The notes: generated by a model from the sequence alone, not told the origin. DNA of 64,000 nucleotides from an uncultured Massilia sp. (GCA_946481275.1 CAMLMV010000006.1:155295-219294); one strand, 5' to 3'; shown: positions 1-9,243, counted from the stretch's first letter. Program-made: numbers and translations.

Positions 1-50
1 AAGTATTGACGCTGTGTCCTTAACTATTGATGACTCCGACGGAGAAAGTA

Positions 51-1373
51 ATGCAGAAGCCCCTCATCGCCGTACTGTTGGCCAGCGCGTTTTCGCTCAA
101 TGCCCAGGCGGCCGATCTGATCCAGGTGTACCAGCAGGCATTGGCGAACGACGCCAGCTATGCCAGCGCCCGCGCGTCCGCCGCGGCTGGGCGCGAACGT
201 ATCACCCAGGGGCGATCCGGCCTGCTGCCGACCGTCGGCATCAATGGCGACATCACGAAGAACAACAGCGACACCACGCCGTGGAACAACGTGCCGACCC
301 CCAGCAGCAACCTGCGCACCAACGAAATCCAGGTGACCCTGCAGCAGCCGCTGTTCCGCTGGGACCGCTGGGAAACCTACCAGCAGAGCAAGCTGGCGCA
401 AGCCATCTCCGAAGCGCAGTTCGCACAGGCCCAGCAAGACCTGATCACGCGCGTCGCGCAAGCCTATTTCGACGTGCTGGCCGCCCAGGACACGCTGGAA
501 TCCACGCGCGCGCAAAAGGTCGCCGTGACCGAGCAGCTGGCGTCCGCCAAGCGTAACTTCGAGGTCGGCACGCAGACCATCACCGACACCCATGAAGCCC
601 AGGCCGCGTACGACCTGGTGGTGTCGCAGGAAATTGCCGCCGTCAACGATCTGGAAACCAAGAAGACGGCGCTGCAAGCCATCATCGGCACGCCGCCGTC
701 CACGCTGGCCACCTTGCGCACGGGCGTGAACCTGACGGCGCCGCAGCCGATCAACGTCGACCAGTGGGTGTCCGCCGCCGAGAACCAGAACTACGCCGTG
801 GCCGTGGCCCAGCTGCAGCTGGAATCGGCCAAGCGCGACATCTCGAAGAACCGCGCCGGCCACTATCCGACCGTCGACCTCGTCGCATCGTCGCTGCACC
901 GCGACGTCAACGGCCAGGTCCCCGGCGCCTCGGGCAAGACCAACAGCAATTCCATCGGCATCCAGTACAGCATCCCGATCTTCAACGGCTTCGCCGTGAC
1001 GAGCAAGGTGCGCGAATCGATCGCGCTGGAAGACAAGGCCCGCAACGACCTCGAAGCGAACCGCCGCAACGCCGCGCTGGTGGCGCGCCAATCGTTCCTC
1101 GGCGTGAACAGCGGCCTCGCGCAGGTGAAAGCACTGGAGGCAGCCGAAGTGTCGAGCAATTCCGCGCTGGAATCGAACAAGCTGGGTTACCAGGTCGGCG
1201 TGCGTATCAACATCGACGTGCTGAATGCGCAGCGCCAGTTGTACCAGACCCGTACCGACCTGGCCCGCGCGCGCTACAACACGATCCTGGCCGGCCTGAA
1301 GCTGAAAGCCGCCGCCGGTTCGCTGCGCGAGGAAGACCTGCAGCCGATCAATGCGCTGCTGCAGCAGCCGTAA
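51..1373 (+). CDS. tolC: TolC family outer membrane efflux protein
   Basis: This is a 440-residue outer-membrane channel protein of the TolC/OEP family, the exit duct for tripartite efflux pumps and type I secretion. The ATG at 51 is chosen because GGAGAAAG lies just upstream at 41-48 and it opens directly into a signal peptide (MQKPLIAVLL...AQA, cleavage near residue 20); an earlier TTG at 27 would put charged residues ahead of it. Two long alpha-helical OEP halves follow, rich in Ala, Gln and Leu, with LYQTRTDLARARYN near the end typical of the second half. No inner-membrane pump or adaptor gene is adjacent, so it may serve several pumps. The substrate cannot be told from sequence. Confidence 0.93.
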   Translation: MQKPLIAVLLASAFSLNAQAADLIQVYQQALANDASYASARASAAAGRERITQGRSGLLPTVGINGDITKNNSDTTPWNNVPTPSSNLRTNEIQVTLQQPLFRWDRWETYQQSKLAQAISEAQFAQAQQDLITRVAQAYFDVLAAQDTLESTRAQKVAVTEQLASAKRNFEVGTQTITDTHEAQAAYDLVVSQEIAAVNDLETKKTALQAIIGTPPSTLATLRTGVNLTAPQPINVDQWVSAAENQNYAVAVAQLQLESAKRDISKNRAGHYPTVDLVASSLHRDVNGQVPGASGKTNSNSIGIQYSIPIFNGFAVTSKVRESIALEDKARNDLEANRRNAALVARQSFLGVNSGLAQVKALEAAEVSSNSALESNKLGYQVGVRINIDVLNAQRQLYQTRTDLARARYNTILAGLKLKAAAGSLREEDLQPINALLQQP

Positions 1374-1395
1374 GTTTTATCGGCGGAAAAAAGAG

Positions 1396-1420
1396 ACGGC
1401 GCTTCGTGCGCCGTTTTTTT
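1396..1420 (+). terminator. Intrinsic terminator of the tolC-like gene
   Basis: A 7-bp stem (ACGGCGC / GCGCCGT) with the short loop TTCGT is followed by seven T residues. It begins 23 bases after the stop codon, so the gene is probably transcribed alone. Confidence 0.88.
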
Positions 1421-1531
1421 ATTGCTCTCGAAAATCCCGCTTGAGACGCCCCAAGCAAGCTCCGCTTTGACTGAACTCGCGCGACACGCACTCCTACACT
1501 CAAGCGTGAACCATTCGAAAGCGAGGTCGCC

Positions 1532-2722
1532 ATGTTCACGTTCTCCCGCGCATCCGTATCCACCACTGCGCTCGCATTGACACTGACGCTGACCGCCTGC
1601 GGCGGTGGCCATCATCACGGCAATCCCGGCGGGCCCGGGCCTGGACCCGTCAGCAACGGTCCCACGTACGACGTCATCCCGATCGGCCTGCCGGGCACCA
1701 CGTCTGGCGAGGTCACGCGCCGCGGCATCGCGAACGGCGGCGTCGTCGCGGGCACGTCGCGCGGCGCGGACGGCGTCGGGCACGCCTTTCTCTACTACGG
1801 CAGCAAGACGATCGGGCTGGGGGCGCTCGGCGGCGATTTCTCGCAGGCCCTGGCCGTGAACGCTTGCGGCCACGTGACGGGCTGGGCCGCGACAAAGGCC
1901 GGGTCCGCGCACGCATTCCTGTACGACGGCACCATGCACGACCTGGGCACGCTCGGCGGCAGCGATTCGGAAGGCACCGTGATCACCCACTGCGGCCACA
2001 TCACGGGCTGGGCGGCGACGGCCGCCGGGCAGACCCACGCATTCCTGTACGACGGCAAGAAGCTGAACGACCTCGGTTCGCTCGGCGGCAATTCGTTCGG
2101 CAACGGGCTGAACAACCTGGGCGTCGTGGTGGGCTATTCGTTCGGTCCGCACAATGCGTGGTTCCACGCCTTCCTGTATGACAGCCGCACGGGCGGACCG
2201 TTGGTGGATCTCGGCTCGCCGGGCGGCAATTCGGTCGCCGTCGACATCAACGACGCCGGCCAGGTCACGGGCTGGTTCCGCAACGGCGAAGGCCCGACCG
2301 GCGCGTTCCTGTACGAGCTGGGCAAGATCCGCGGCATCGGCACGCTCGGCGGCGCCAGTGCGGAAGCCTTCCAGATCAATGGCGCGGGCCTCGTCATCGG
2401 CATCTCCGCAACGGCTGATGGCAGCAACCGCGGCTTCGTCTACGACGGCACGACCATGACGAGCATTGGCTCTCTCCCGGGCGGCAATTTCTCGATCGCG
2501 GAGGCGATCAATGCGAGCGGCCTCGTCGTCGGCGCGGCCGCGACGGCGACCGAGGAACATGCCGTGGCCTGGACCCGCAAGGATGGCCTCGTCGACCTGA
2601 ACGACCGGCTCTACGCGCCGCCGGCCGGCCTCGTGCTCGTGCGCGCGCTCGCGGTGGCCGACGACGGCTACATCGTCGTGCGCACGAACCAGGGCCTGGC
2701 GCTGCTCAAGCCCAGGAAGTGA
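1532..2722 (+). CDS. HAF-repeat lipoprotein
   Basis: This 396-residue protein has a signal peptide ending in a lipobox (LTAC, Cys about residue 22), then a Gly/His/Pro-rich linker. The rest is a tandem array of about six repeats of roughly 45 residues, each carrying a variant of HAFLYDG followed by a D/IGTLGG turn (HAFLYYG, HAFLYDG twice, HAFLYDS, GAFLYEL, RGFVYDG). This is the signature of the 'probable extracellular repeat, HAF family', thought to form a beta-propeller-like fold. The family's function is unknown. The lipobox predicts anchoring to a membrane, probably the outer membrane. GAGG lies a few bases before the ATG. Lone gene between the terminator and gloA on the other strand. Confidence 0.82.
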   Translation: MFTFSRASVSTTALALTLTLTACGGGHHHGNPGGPGPGPVSNGPTYDVIPIGLPGTTSGEVTRRGIANGGVVAGTSRGADGVGHAFLYYGSKTIGLGALGGDFSQALAVNACGHVTGWAATKAGSAHAFLYDGTMHDLGTLGGSDSEGTVITHCGHITGWAATAAGQTHAFLYDGKKLNDLGSLGGNSFGNGLNNLGVVVGYSFGPHNAWFHAFLYDSRTGGPLVDLGSPGGNSVAVDINDAGQVTGWFRNGEGPTGAFLYELGKIRGIGTLGGASAEAFQINGAGLVIGISATADGSNRGFVYDGTTMTSIGSLPGGNFSIAEAINASGLVVGAAATATEEHAVAWTRKDGLVDLNDRLYAPPAGLVLVRALAVADDGYIVVRTNQGLALLKPRK

Positions 2723-2728
2723 GACCGC

Positions 2729-2878
2729 TTACGCGGCTTGCTGCTCGTTGCGCGACCGCCAGGCGGTCAGCTCGGCGATGGTGAGGATCGGGAAGCCGCG
2801 TTCGATGGCCCCGAAGAAGACGTAGTTAAATTGTCGCCCGTCGCGAAACGAGCGCGGTGATTGTAGCAGGGTGGCTAA
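2729..2878 (-). other. Unexplained open frame directly after gloA
   Basis: The 156 bases between the HAF gene and gloA contain a minus-strand frame of 49 codons. It continues in phase right after the gloA stop codon and ends in TAA. It has no ATG, GTG or TTG start. Its peptide looks protein-like (pieces FNYVFFGAIERG and LTIAELTAWRSRN, ending QQAA). A TACAAT hexamer lies at its beginning. It could be a gene remnant, a CTG-started small protein or chance. I do not recognise the sequence. Confidence 0.3.
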
Positions 2879-3292
2879 TTAGCTGCCGAGGCCGCCGCCG
2901 CCGGCATTGTCGGCACGTTCGATCAGTTCGACCTTGTAGCCGTCCGGATCGGTGATGAAGGCGATCACCGTCGTGCCGCCCTTGACCGGGCCCGGCTCGC
3001 GCGTGATGTTGCCGCCGGCCGCGCGGACCTGGTCGCAGGTTTTGTAGATGTCGTCGGCCGAGATCGCGATGTGGCCGTAGGCCGAGCCCATGTCGTACCT
3101 GTCGACGCCCCAGTTATAGGTCAGCTCGAGTTCCGCGTGGTCCGGATTGTTGCCGTAGCCGACGAAGGCGAGGGTGTATTTGTATTCCGGATTCTCGCTC
3201 GTGCGCAGCAGTTTCATGCCGAGCACCTTGGTGTAGAAATCGATGGAGCGCTGCAGGTCGCCGACGCGAAGCATGGTGTGCAGGAGGCGCAT
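2879..3292 (-). CDS. gloA: Lactoylglutathione lyase (glyoxalase I)
   Basis: GloA isomerises the methylglyoxal-glutathione hemithioacetal to S-lactoylglutathione in the cytoplasm, the first step of methylglyoxal detoxification. The 137-residue protein begins [13 protein letters not shown]; the ATG at 3292 is preceded by an AAGGA-type site, and longer forms add an unrelated leader. The expected metal ligands are all present: His5 (RLLHTM), Glu in AELELTYNW, His in YGHIAI and Glu in YKVELIE. The [12 protein letters not shown] and [10 protein letters not shown] motifs are classic. Length fits the short bacterial, usually nickel-type, enzymes. It is followed downstream by the unexplained frame at 2729-2878. 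Confidence 0.95.
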   Translation of the reverse strand: MRLLHTMLRVGDLQRSIDFYTKVLGMKLLRTSENPEYKYTLAFVGYGNNPDHAELELTYNWGVDRYDMGSAYGHIAISADDIYKTCDQVRAAGGNITREPGPVKGGTTVIAFITDPDGYKVELIERADNAGGGGLGS

Positions 3293-3382
3293 TGTTGTCC
3301 TTGTTGGTTCGTGGGGGAGAACGGGAATTTTATGCGCTCGTGCGGATTCGTGCAGGCGTGCCGCGCGCGGCACGCCCCGTGT

Positions 3383-3811
3383 TTACGCCTGGAGTTTCGC
3401 GTCCAGCGTGATGTTCGCATTGAACAGCTTCGAGACCGGACACCCTTCCTTGGCCTTGCGTGCCGCTTCCTGGAACGCTTCCTCGCTCGCACCGGGAATC
3501 GTGGCGACGAGCTCCAGGTGCACGGCCGGGATCGCGAAGCCGCCGTCGGCCTTGTCCAGCGACACGGTGGCCGTCGTCTCCAGCTTCTGCGCCGTCATGC
3601 CGGCCTCGCCCAGCTGGGCCGACAGGGCCATCGTGAAGCAGCCGGCGTGCGCGGCCGCGAGCAGTTCTTCCGGATTCGTGCCCGCGCCATTTTCGAAGCG
3701 GGTGTTGAAGCCGTATTGTGCCTGGTTGAGGACACCGCTCTGCGTGGACACGGTGCCCTTGCCGTCTTTCAGTCCGCCGCTCCAGACGGCGCTTCCCTTA
3801 CGTTTGATCAT
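3383..3811 (-). CDS. osmC: OsmC family peroxiredoxin
   Basis: The product is a 142-residue OsmC/Ohr-type thiol peroxidase that reduces organic hydroperoxides in the cytoplasm. Both catalytic cysteines are visible, in HAGCFTMAL (about residue 58) and EGCPVSK (about residue 123), and [13 protein letters not shown] is the family motif. The sequence is closer to OsmC than to Ohr, judged by the N-terminal [11 protein letters not shown] segment. Its ATG overlaps the stop of the upstream quinoprotein dehydrogenase by 4 bases, so it is probably translationally coupled as the last gene of a three-gene run starting near 5447. Confidence 0.93.
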   Translation of the reverse strand: MIKRKGSAVWSGGLKDGKGTVSTQSGVLNQAQYGFNTRFENGAGTNPEELLAAAHAGCFTMALSAQLGEAGMTAQKLETTATVSLDKADGGFAIPAVHLELVATIPGASEEAFQEAARKAKEGCPVSKLFNANITLDAKLQA

Positions 3812-5130
3812 TTAGCAGCTCCCTGGTTGGTGGCGGCCGGTGTGATCCGCCAGACGATGTTGCCGACGTCATCCGCCAGCAGAATGGCGCCGGTGCGGTC
3901 GACCGCGACCCCGACCGGGCGCCCGTACGCGTGCTCGTCCTTGCCGAGGAAGCCCGTCAGGACGTCCTGCGGCGGACCGCTCGGCTTGCCATTGGTGAAC
4001 GGCACGAACACGAGCTTGTAGCCGGAGTGCGGCTTGCGGTTCCACGAGCCGTGCTGGCCGATCAGCGCGCCGTTCCTGAATTGCGGCAGCAGCTCGCCGT
4101 CGTAGAACGCGAGGCCCAGCGAGGCCGTGTGCGCGCCCAGCGCATAGTCGGGCGCGATCGCCTTCGCGACGAGCTCGGGGTTCTGCGGCTTGACGCGCGT
4201 GTCGACGTGCTGGCCGTAATAGCTGTACGGCCAGCCGTAGAACGCGCCGTCCTTCACGGCCGTCATGTAGTCCGGCACGAGGTCGTTGCCCAGTTCGTCG
4301 CGCTCGTTGACGACGGTCCACAAGGCCTTCGTCTGCGGCTGGAAGTCCATCCCGTTCGGATTGCGCAGGCCGCTCGCGTAGATGCGCGACTTGCCGCTGG
4401 CGATGTCGTACTCCCAGATGGCGGCGCGGCCTTTTTCGATCTCCATGCCGTTCTCGGCCACGTTGCTGTTCGAGCCGACCGTGATGTACAGCTTCTTGCC
4501 GTCGGGCGAGGCGACGACGTTCTTCGTCCAGTGGTGGTTGATCCCCGCGGGCAGGTCGAGCACCTTGGTGCCCTTGGCCGTGATGCTCGTCTCGCCGGAT
4601 TTATACGGGAACTTCCACAGCGCGTCGGCATTCGCGACGTACAGGTCGTTGCCGACGAGCGTCATGCCGAACGGCGACGTCAGGCCTTGCATGAACGTCG
4701 TTTTCGTGTCGGCCGTGCCGTCCGGCTTGAAGCCGCGCAGCAGGATGATCTTGTCGGGCGACTCGACGCCGGCGCCCGCCTTCTTCTGCGCCAGCCCCTG
4801 CACCTTGGCGCGGATGCCTTTTTCCTTGGGCGCGTTGCCGGGCTTGTTGCTCTCGGCAACGAGCACGTCGCCGTTCGGCAGCACGTACAGCCAGCGCGGA
4901 TGGTCGAGGCCGGTCGCGTACGCGGTGACGGCCAGGCCCGCGGCCGGCGTCGGGCGCGTGCCTTGCGGCCATGCGTCCGCCTCGGCGATGTTGATGGTCG
5001 GGATCAGCGATCGTTCGGGTGCCGGCAGGGCCGGATTCGGCCCCCAGCCGACGGGGTATTGCTGGGCGTGGGCAGCGCCGATACCCAGCAGAGGGAGAAA
5101 CAGGAACGCAAGCCTGGCACGTGGTGTCAT
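3808..5130 (-). CDS. PQQ-dependent sugar dehydrogenase (sorbosone dehydrogenase family)
   Basis: This 440-residue exported protein starts with a signal peptide ([22 protein letters not shown], cleavage near residue 22) and then has the beta-propeller of the soluble glucose/sorbosone dehydrogenase family. Typical strands include [31 protein letters not shown] and [15 protein letters not shown] near the C-terminus. The family oxidises sugars or other aldehydes/alcohols in the periplasm using PQQ; the actual substrate is unknown. It overlaps its neighbours on both sides by 4 bases. A complete pqqABCDE operon lies about 55 kb away in this same window, which makes holoenzyme formation plausible. 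Confidence 0.85.
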   Translation of the reverse strand: MTPRARLAFLFLPLLGIGAAHAQQYPVGWGPNPALPAPERSLIPTINIAEADAWPQGTRPTPAAGLAVTAYATGLDHPRWLYVLPNGDVLVAESNKPGNAPKEKGIRAKVQGLAQKKAGAGVESPDKIILLRGFKPDGTADTKTTFMQGLTSPFGMTLVGNDLYVANADALWKFPYKSGETSITAKGTKVLDLPAGINHHWTKNVVASPDGKKLYITVGSNSNVAENGMEIEKGRAAIWEYDIASGKSRIYASGLRNPNGMDFQPQTKALWTVVNERDELGNDLVPDYMTAVKDGAFYGWPYSYYGQHVDTRVKPQNPELVAKAIAPDYALGAHTASLGLAFYDGELLPQFRNGALIGQHGSWNRKPHSGYKLVFVPFTNGKPSGPPQDVLTGFLGKDEHAYGRPVGVAVDRTGAILLADDVGNIVWRITPAATNQGAAK

Positions 5131-5447
5131 CGGTTCTGTCCTCCGTCCGGAATGGTCGAGTCGTGGTCGCGCATGTCGCGGTGGCGGTCGGGCTGCGGGT
5201 TGGCCTGGCCCGTGGCGCCCGGCTTCGGCTCGATGGCCTGTTCGAGGCCCGGCGTGCCGCGGCCTTCGTAGTTCTCCGTATCGACGAGGCCCTGCTCGAG
5301 ATCTTCCGCCGCCTGCTTCATGATGCCGCGCGGCCTCACGCCCTGGGCGTCCGGTGATTCGTCGCGCTCGTGCGGTTCGCGCTTGTAGCTCTGCTCTTCG
5401 ATCTTCCGGTCGGTATTCACGACGCGGTCTTTTTCTTCCTGCACCAT
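5127..5447 (-). CDS. Small hydrophilic protein of unknown function
   Basis: The 106-residue protein is strongly charged and probably disordered ([17 protein letters not shown] at the start, [11 protein letters not shown] near the end), with a more conserved-looking core [20 protein letters not shown]. There is no signal peptide or membrane segment. A perfect Shine-Dalgarno, AAGGAGG, lies 6 bases before the ATG, so it is very likely expressed. Its stop overlaps the start of the sugar dehydrogenase by 4 bases. With OsmC downstream, a stress-protective role is a guess from context only. I do not recognise a named family. Confidence 0.75.
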   Translation of the reverse strand: MVQEEKDRVVNTDRKIEEQSYKREPHERDESPDAQGVRPRGIMKQAAEDLEQGLVDTENYEGRGTPGLEQAIEPKPGATGQANPQPDRHRDMRDHDSTIPDGGQNR

Positions 5448-5516
5448 AGCAACCTCCTTCGATTCAATTGATTAAATCCTAATCCTTCGAATCGAACGCG
5501 GTCGCGCAATTGGAAG

Positions 5517-6479
5517 ATGCTTTTTTGCAATGAACTGTTTAACATGTTGGTTGATATGACAAATGCCATGAACGTCGTGAACACGCCAGCCCATCTCCAT
5601 CACACCGCCAGTGACTGCCCGAACTGCAACGCCGTCGTTTCCGGTAATTTCTGTCACGAATGCGGCCAGGAAACCGTCCTGCATCCGCCCAGCACGCGCG
5701 AATTCCTGCACGAGTTCATCGGCCATTACGTCGCGCTGGAAGGCAAGCTTTGGAAGTCGCTGCTGCTGCTTTTGTTCCGCCCGGGTCAACTGACCTTGGA
5801 GTACATCAATGGGCGCCGCGTGCGCTATATCCAGCCGCTGCGCCTGTACCTGACGTTCAGCCTGATCTTCTTCGCCGTCGCGAAATACGGCGGCCACGAT
5901 GCGGTCCCGGCGCCGGCCGGGCAGGGACACGCGCCGTCGGCGGCACATGGCGAGGCGGCGAAGCAGGGCGGGCTGGTGCGCGAAGACGCGCCGGGTGAAA
6001 TCGTCGAGGGCACGGTCGACCTGCGCAAGAGCATCGGCAGCGTCAACGAGCATTGGGGCGAGCAGGCGGACCGGTTCGCCAGGATGTCGCCGGCGGAGCG
6101 GGACAAGGTCATGCGGACGGCGTTCGGCAGCTATGTGCCGTATGCCGTGTTCCTGATGATGCCGCTGTTCGCGCTGTACCTCAAGATACTGTACCTGGGC
6201 TCGGGACGACGCTACGGGGAACACCTGCTGTTCGCGCTGCACGTGAATGCGTTCGCATTCCTGGCGCTGACCCTGCTGATGGTGGTGCCGGATATCGTCG
6301 GCATCGTGTCGTTCGTGCTGTGGCTGTGGCTCCTGCTCTACACGCCCGTCGCCATGCGGCGCGTGTACGGCGGCTCGCGCCTGGTGACCGGCGTGCGCTG
6401 GTTCGTGCTGATGGCGCTGCACGTGACCGGGGTGGGGCTGGCGATCGGCGCCGCGTTCGCGTTCGGCATCCTCCATTGA
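5517..6479 (+). CDS. DUF3667 zinc-ribbon membrane protein
   Basis: The protein has an N-terminal zinc ribbon (CPNC at about residues 38-41 and CHEC about 12 residues later). The conserved segment FRPGQLTLEYINGRRVRYI(Q)P marks the DUF3667 family. After the first membrane helix (YLTFSLIFFAVA) comes a hydrophilic loop of about 80 residues and then four or so membrane segments to the end (AVFLMMPLFALYLKILYLG, ALTLLMVVPDIVG, FVLWLWLLLY, HVTGVGLAIGAAFAFGI). Function is unknown. The start is uncertain: ATGs at 5517, 5544, 5556 and 5568 are all in frame and none has a good ribosome site; 5556 is a reasonable alternative. Confidence 0.82.
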   Translation: MLFCNELFNMLVDMTNAMNVVNTPAHLHHTASDCPNCNAVVSGNFCHECGQETVLHPPSTREFLHEFIGHYVALEGKLWKSLLLLLFRPGQLTLEYINGRRVRYIQPLRLYLTFSLIFFAVAKYGGHDAVPAPAGQGHAPSAAHGEAAKQGGLVREDAPGEIVEGTVDLRKSIGSVNEHWGEQADRFARMSPAERDKVMRTAFGSYVPYAVFLMMPLFALYLKILYLGSGRRYGEHLLFALHVNAFAFLALTLLMVVPDIVGIVSFVLWLWLLLYTPVAMRRVYGGSRLVTGVRWFVLMALHVTGVGLAIGAAFAFGILH

Positions 6480-6510
6480 TGCCGCCACTGAGGCAGACAC
6501 AGCCGTGCGC

Positions 6511-6556
6511 TTGCCGGAAGTCCATCCGCCCAACTATACTGTGCGTTTGTACAGTA
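6511..6556 (+). promoter_or_regulatory. SOS-type promoter with LexA box upstream of nadK-recN
   Basis: The site TACTGTGCGTTTGTACAGTA at 6537-6556 fits the gammaproteobacterial LexA consensus CTGT-N8-ACAG with perfect 6-bp outer arms. It overlaps the -10 element TATACT (6535-6540); a plausible -35, TTGCCG, lies at 6511-6516 with an 18-base spacer. LexA bound here would block the promoter, making nadK-recN DNA-damage inducible. recN is a classic SOS gene. Confidence 0.85.
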
Positions 6557-6636
6557 TTTGCTGAGTTGCGATAGTGCAGAAGCCGGGCGAATCGGTTAAT
6601 CTTCTGTCTCCCTATCACCTGCTGCCGAGAGTCGTA

Positions 6637-7539
6637 ATGTCCGTGACGCCTGAACCGCAACAAACCATCGCGCTCGTCGTACGGCACAATACGGCCGGCA
6701 TCGACGAGCCCGTGCAGGCCATCGTCGACTTCCTGCAGGAGGCCGGCTACCGCGTCGTGTTCGAGCAGGAAACGGCAGGGCACGTGAAGGTCGCCGGCGT
6801 GGACGCCATGACCATCGACGAGATCGGCGCGCACTGCGGCACCGCCATCGTCGTCGGCGGCGACGGCACGATGCTCGGCATCGCCCGCCAGCTCGCGCGC
6901 TACCGCGTGCCGCTCATCGGCATCAACCAGGGCCGCCTGGGCTTCATGACCGACATCCCCATCGACCGCATGCTGCCCGCGCTGGGCGAGATCCTCAGCG
7001 GCAAGGCCAAGGCCGAGGAACGCTCGCTGCTGGAAGCGCGCGTCGTGCGCGATGGCGTCGAGATCCACTGCTCCGTCGCCGTCAACGACGTCGTCGTCGC
7101 GCGCGGCACGGGTGCCGGCATGGCCGAGCTGAAGGTCACGGTGGACGGCACGTTCATGTACAACCAGCGCTCGGACGGCCTGATCGTGTCGACGCCCACC
7201 GGGTCCACGGCGTACGCGCTGTCGGCCGGCGGCCCGCTGCTGCATCCAACGCTGGCGGGCATCGTGCTGGTGCCGATCGCGCCGCACGCGCTGTCCAACC
7301 GCCCGATCGTCGTGCCGAACACGAGCGACATCGTCGTCGAGATCATCAACGGCCGCGACATCAGCGTGAACTTCGACATGCAGACCTTCACGAGCCTGCA
7401 GCACGGCGACCAGATCATGATCTCGCGCTCGCCCAATACCATCACCTTCCTGCATCCGGAAGGGTGGAGCTATTACCACACCCTGCGCGAGAAGCTGCAC
7501 TGGAATGAATATCCGTCCGGTGATGGCAAGCTCAAGTAA
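6637..7539 (+). CDS. nadK: NAD kinase
   Basis: NadK phosphorylates NAD to NADP using ATP or polyphosphate in the cytoplasm. The start at 6637 gives a 300-residue protein of normal length; an upstream TTG-like extension across the promoter would be artefactual. The phosphate-binding GGDGTMLG motif is at residues 74-81, followed by [12 protein letters not shown] and the NE-type substrate segment (here VNDVVVARG) and [15 protein letters not shown], all hallmark NAD kinase motifs. The gene leads an apparent operon with recN (31-base gap) under a LexA-box promoter. Unlike many relatives, no hrcA lies next to it. Confidence 0.96.
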   Translation: MSVTPEPQQTIALVVRHNTAGIDEPVQAIVDFLQEAGYRVVFEQETAGHVKVAGVDAMTIDEIGAHCGTAIVVGGDGTMLGIARQLARYRVPLIGINQGRLGFMTDIPIDRMLPALGEILSGKAKAEERSLLEARVVRDGVEIHCSVAVNDVVVARGTGAGMAELKVTVDGTFMYNQRSDGLIVSTPTGSTAYALSAGGPLLHPTLAGIVLVPIAPHALSNRPIVVPNTSDIVVEIINGRDISVNFDMQTFTSLQHGDQIMISRSPNTITFLHPEGWSYYHTLREKLHWNEYPSGDGKLK

Positions 7540-7570
7540 TCCCAGCATCCATCAGGAGACCTGTTTCTTC

Positions 7571-9235
7571 ATGTTGCGCACATTGACCATCCGCGACTTC
7601 GTCATCGTCGACACGATCGAGCTCGAGTTCTCGAACGGCTTCACGGTGTTCACCGGCGAGACCGGCGCCGGCAAGTCGATCCTGATCGACGCGCTCCAGC
7701 TCGCGCTTGGCGGCCGCGGTGAGGCAAGCATGGTGCGCGAAGGCGCGGCCAAGGCCGACATCAGCGCCGACTTCGCGCTGACCCAGGCCGCGAGCATCTG
7801 GCTGGAACAGAACGAGTTCGAAACCGACGAAGGCGGCGCGCTGCTGCGCCGCGTGATCGACAACGCCGGCCGCTCCAAGTCCTACATCAACGGCATCGCG
7901 GCGACGGCCAGCCAGCTGCGCGAACTGGGCGAACTGCTCGTCGACATCCACGGCCAGCACGCGCACCAGTCGCTGTTGAAACTCGACGCCCAGCGCGCGC
8001 TGCTCGACAACCAGGTTGCCGTGCGCGATCCGGGTGCGAGCGCGCAGGTGCAGGAAGTCGCAAGCGCCTATAAAGCGTGGAAGGCGCTGGCGCGCCAGCG
8101 CGAGGAATTCGAGACGAACGCGAAGAACGTGCTGCTGGAACGCGAGCGCCTCGAGTGGCAGGTCGGCGAGCTGGATAAACTCGCGGTGAAGCCGGGCGAG
8201 TGGGCCGAGATCACGAATGAACACAGCCGCCTGTCGCACGCCGCGAGCCTCATCGAAGGCGCGCAGGAAGCGCTGAATGCGCTGTCGGAATCGGAGCAGC
8301 CGATCCTGTCGCAACTGTCGTCGCTGAACCTGAAGCTGTCGAAGCTGGCCGGCGTCGACGCGGGCCTGCAGGCCGTGCTCGACTGCATGGAGCCGGCGCG
8401 CATCCAGCTGCAGGAAGCCGTGTACGCGCTGAACACGTATGTCGACAAGGTCGAGCTCGATCCGGACCGCTTGTCCCAGGTCGACGCGCGCATGGACGCC
8501 ATCCACAGCACGGCCCGCAAATTCCGCGTGACGCCGGAAGAACTGCCGGAAGAACACGCGACGCTGAAGGCCAAGCTGCAGCAACTGGCCGACGCCAGCG
8601 ACGTGGACGGCCTGCGCAAGCAGGAAGAGAAAGCGAAGGCGGTCTACATGGCGGCCGCGCAAAAGCTGTCCGCGACGCGCGCGCAGGCGGCGCAGCGCCT
8701 GTCGTCGCAGGTGTCGGAAGCGATGCAGGAACTGTCGATGAGCGGCGGCCGCTTCGTCGTCGCGCTGAACCCGTGCGAGCCGGCCGTGTACGGCTGCGAG
8801 CAGGTCGAATTCCTCGTGGCCGGCCACGCCGGCGTCGCGCCGCGGCCGCTGGCCAAGGTGGCATCGGGCGGCGAACTGGCGCGCATCTCGCTGGCGATCT
8901 CCGTCATCACGGCGAACGCGACGACGGTACCGACGCTGATCTTCGACGAGGTCGACACGGGCATCGGCGGCGGCGTGGCGGAAGTCGTCGGCCGCCTGTT
9001 GAAACGCCTGGGCCAGAGCCGGCAGGTGCTGTGCGTCACGCACCTGCCGCAGGTCGCGAGCCAGGCGAACCAGCACTTCCAGGTGGCCAAGGGCACGACG
9101 GATGGCGGCAAGACCGTGTCGCGCATCGACGTGCTCGACAACAAGGCCCGCGTGGAAGAAGTGGCGCGCATGTTGGGCGGCATCGAGATCACCGAGACCA
9201 CGCGCAAGCATGCGCGCGAGCTGCTGGCATCCTGA
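7571..9235 (+). CDS. recN: DNA repair protein RecN
   Basis: RecN is an SMC-like ATPase that acts in double-strand-break repair. The 554-residue protein begins MLRTLTIRDFVIVD at the ATG at 7571, with AGGAGA upstream. Walker A is GETGAGKS (about residues 29-36). A long coiled-coil middle region rich in Leu, Glu and Ala follows. The ABC signature VASGGELARISLAI and Walker B LIFDEVDTGIGG are near the C-terminus, then the D-loop/His motif VLCVTHLPQVAS. It is probably co-transcribed with nadK and damage-inducible. hemH follows after only 8 bases. Confidence 0.97.
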   Translation: MLRTLTIRDFVIVDTIELEFSNGFTVFTGETGAGKSILIDALQLALGGRGEASMVREGAAKADISADFALTQAASIWLEQNEFETDEGGALLRRVIDNAGRSKSYINGIAATASQLRELGELLVDIHGQHAHQSLLKLDAQRALLDNQVAVRDPGASAQVQEVASAYKAWKALARQREEFETNAKNVLLERERLEWQVGELDKLAVKPGEWAEITNEHSRLSHAASLIEGAQEALNALSESEQPILSQLSSLNLKLSKLAGVDAGLQAVLDCMEPARIQLQEAVYALNTYVDKVELDPDRLSQVDARMDAIHSTARKFRVTPEELPEEHATLKAKLQQLADASDVDGLRKQEEKAKAVYMAAAQKLSATRAQAAQRLSSQVSEAMQELSMSGGRFVVALNPCEPAVYGCEQVEFLVAGHAGVAPRPLAKVASGGELARISLAISVITANATTVPTLIFDEVDTGIGGGVAEVVGRLLKRLGQSRQVLCVTHLPQVASQANQHFQVAKGTTDGGKTVSRIDVLDNKARVEEVARMLGGIEITETTRKHARELLAS

Positions 9236-9243
9236 GATCATTC

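Noticed and set aside
24..1091. Long minus-strand frame under the tolC-like gene
   Set aside because: The opposite strand encodes a clear TolC protein; the frame is rich in Arg, Gly, Val and Asp with no domain and is a composition shadow.
5472..6533. Minus-strand frame across the DUF3667 gene
   Set aside because: It is Gln/Arg/His-rich without hydrophobic core or motifs, while the plus strand encodes a zinc ribbon and membrane helices.
8773..9243. Extension of the hemH frame upstream into recN
   Set aside because: The ferrochelatase family begins near the ATG at 9244; upstream residues are an Arg/Gly-rich read of recN in another frame.
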